A DNA stretch of 34,362 nucleotides, from contig DBDK01000005.1 in the NCBI GenBank assembly GCA_002293535.1, forward strand, positions 155,309-189,670, in the 5' to 3' direction. The notes under the pieces are model-generated. The model was not told where the DNA came from. It saw only the letters and a list, made by a program, of their open reading frames with translations, and did not search any database. This document shows positions 33,680 to 34,362 of this stretch, one piece after another. How positions within the stretch are numbered: the stretch's first letter is position 1; each line of letters starts with the position of its first letter. This DNA is from Alistipes sp. UBA934 (GTDB lineage: Bacteria > Bacteroidota > Bacteroidia > Bacteroidales > Rikenellaceae). The position numbers and the translations under genes were made by a program.

Positions 33680-34193
33680 AGCCGAGCGAGTTTTTTAGAT
33701 CGAGAACGAACATCATACATTCCATCGGGGTTTTGTTCGCGAGATTGAAGTCACGTAGTTTTTCTGTAATGGTTGATTGCTGCTGGACTGGCGGTAGTGG
33801 TAGTGGCGCCGACATTTCTCGCGTCACTTCTCGCGTTTTCACTTGGTTTGGTTTTATCTGTAGTCGAGGTATGTGTAGCGCTGTCTGGGCTTTCCAGGCT
33901 TGGAATTCTTTACCGGTAGCACCTTCATTTTCAGGGGCTTGCAGGGTGATTTGGCGTTCCGATTTTTCGAGTACTTCGACATTGATTTCGTCAAGAATCG
34001 CACTTGGGAAACCGATTGAGACCATTTCTTCGCCTACCTGTTGCACAAATTTTCTGGTAGCGCGGTAAGGTCTTACCGATGTAATGAATCGGTAGGCAGA
34101 TTTTTCGTAGGCGATCCAAAACATTCCCTCTTTGTAGAGATGGATTTTGTCGTCGTTGGTCTTTTCGATGTCGAGAATTTCTTTTTTTGTCAT
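33669..34193 (-). CDS. DGR accessory protein with MutS domain-I-like N-terminus
   Basis: The 174-residue protein starts MTKKEILDIEKTNDDKIHLYKEG. The segment YKEGMFWIAYEKSAYRF and the later VSIGFPSAILDEI resemble the mismatch-binding domain I of MutS (FYE...DA and the PMAGFP-type motif). No ATPase domain is present. The C-terminal part has a proline-rich linker (SAPLPLPPVQQQ) and a short helical end (LRDFNLANKTPMECMMFVLDL). MutS-like accessory genes are reported in DGR surveys; the role is unknown. It is the first gene of the DGR operon with its own promoter, and overlaps avd by 11 bases. Homology was judged by eye. Confidence 0.65.
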   Translation of the reverse strand: MTKKEILDIEKTNDDKIHLYKEGMFWIAYEKSAYRFITSVRPYRATRKFVQQVGEEMVSIGFPSAILDEINVEVLEKSERQITLQAPENEGATGKEFQAWKAQTALHIPRLQIKPNQVKTREVTREMSAPLPLPPVQQQSTITEKLRDFNLANKTPMECMMFVLDLKNSLGYEV

Positions 34194-34215
34194 CGATCTT
34201 GGAATTTGCTTAGTA

Positions 34216-34244
34216 CAAATATACTAAAAAAATCCTAAATCAAA
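34216..34244 (-). promoter_or_regulatory. Promoter of the DGR accessory/avd/RT operon
   Basis: On the minus strand TATATTTG (34216-34223) matches TAnnTTTG, with TTTG (34241-34244) 17 bases upstream, slightly short spacing. The start would be near 34209, 16 bases before the ATG at 34193. The -33 element sits inside the AT-rich hairpin at 34229-34259. Confidence 0.6.
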
Positions 34245-34259
34245 TAGATTTAGGATTTT
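34229..34259 (-). terminator. AT-rich terminator-like hairpin overlapping the DGR promoter
   Basis: AAAATCCTAAATC and GATTTAGGATTTT are perfect inverted arms around a 5-base loop, followed on the minus strand by more T residues. It could end readthrough from the target gene. Its left arm covers the -33 element of the DGR operon promoter, so the structure may also affect expression. Confidence 0.6.
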
Positions 34260-34263
34260 AAAA

Positions 34264-34292
34264 AGAAGCCGGCGCTCTTAAATGCGCCGGCT
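34264..34292 (-). terminator. Rho-independent terminator of the upstream (off-window) target gene
   Basis: AAGCCGGCGC and GCGCCGGCTT form a perfect 10-bp stem with an 8-base loop, followed on the minus strand by CTTTTT. It lies about 55 bases after the target stop codon at 34348. Confidence 0.9.
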
Positions 34293-34310
34293 TGATATTA
34301 AATTTTTGAG

Positions 34311-34345
34311 ATTTGTGCGTGGCGGGAACACCGCCCCTCACAAAT
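34311..34345 (-). other. Inverted repeat (cruciform-like) directly after the target variable-repeat end
   Basis: Outer arms ATTTGTG (34311-34317) and CACAAAT (34339-34345) enclose inner arms GGCGG (34321-34325) and CCGCC (34331-34335) with a GAACA loop. It begins 3 bases after the stop codon of the target. In the Bordetella phage DGR a hairpin/cruciform just after the variable repeat is needed for efficient target recognition. The position matches; function is inferred. Confidence 0.65.
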
Positions 34346-34347
34346 TC

Positions 34348-34362
34348 TTAGCGGGCGACACA
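34348..34362 (-). CDS. 3' end of a probable DGR target gene (variable protein), cut by the window edge
   Basis: Only the codons for Cys-Val-Ala-Arg and the stop TAA are visible. They and the next 8 bases (GAATTTGT) are identical to the ends of cassettes A and B. Unlike the cassettes it is followed by a local inverted repeat and a strong terminator, as a real gene would be. By position (target, accessory, avd, template, RT) it should be the diversified protein, probably with a lectin-like C-terminal domain. Everything beyond four residues is inference. Confidence 0.55.
   Translation of the reverse strand, partial: CVAR

Overview
The window looks like a Bacteroidales chromosome, possibly Rikenellaceae or a relative. 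The evidence is TAnnTTTG-type -7 promoter boxes, a SusC/SusD pair, FimA/Mfa-type fimbrillins with a TR/SR-x-L-T maturation motif, and lipoproteins with acidic residues after the lipidated Cys. The family-level assignment is an inference.

Layout. Positions 1-958 (minus) hold the str operon end (rpsL, rpsG, start of fusA). Positions 1130-2534 (plus) hold a TPM-domain protein and LemA. Positions 2544-2945 hold a non-genic repeat cassette (A). Positions 2973-7776 (minus) hold the branched-chain amino-acid operon ilvD-ilvB-ilvN-ilvC, preceded by a YqaA-like membrane protein. Positions 8421-14201 (minus) hold a SusC/SusD/PKD-lipoprotein glycan uptake system. Divergent from it, 14324-25674 (plus) is a tightly packed 8-gene unit: GH16, GH5, Stealth-type phosphotransferase, two tandem paralogous glycosyltransferases, GT92-like transferase, GH2, and a fimbrillin with a C-terminal lectin-like (FISUMP) domain. 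A second fimbrillin without the lectin part follows from its own promoter (25743-27281). Convergent to it is a GH9-GH30 pair (27307-31236, minus). The glycosidases point to a beta-glucan polysaccharide utilisation locus.

Positions 31266-34362 (minus) hold a diversity-generating retroelement (DGR): a promoter, a MutS-N-like accessory gene, avd, two repeat cassettes (C, B), then a DGR-type reverse transcriptase. The last codons of a probable target gene enter at the right edge, followed by a cruciform-like inverted repeat and a terminator.

The most interesting signal is a family of about 400-bp cassettes. Two lie between avd and the RT (B, C) and one lies about 29 kb away between lemA and ilvC (A). 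Each has inverted ends, a leader hairpin with an invariant TCGAGG loop and a varying stem, further conserved non-coding blocks, and an approximately 60-codon lectin tail with no start and with an in-frame stop in its leader. The tail ends in a 37-bp block identical in all three, and its last bases also end the off-window target. Codon differences among the tails concentrate at AAC/AAT/AGT sites, as expected for adenine-directed mutagenesis, but many synonymous differences show that the copies are old. They could be a set of DGR templates, a silent tail reservoir, or a mobile form of the DGR template/variable-repeat unit.
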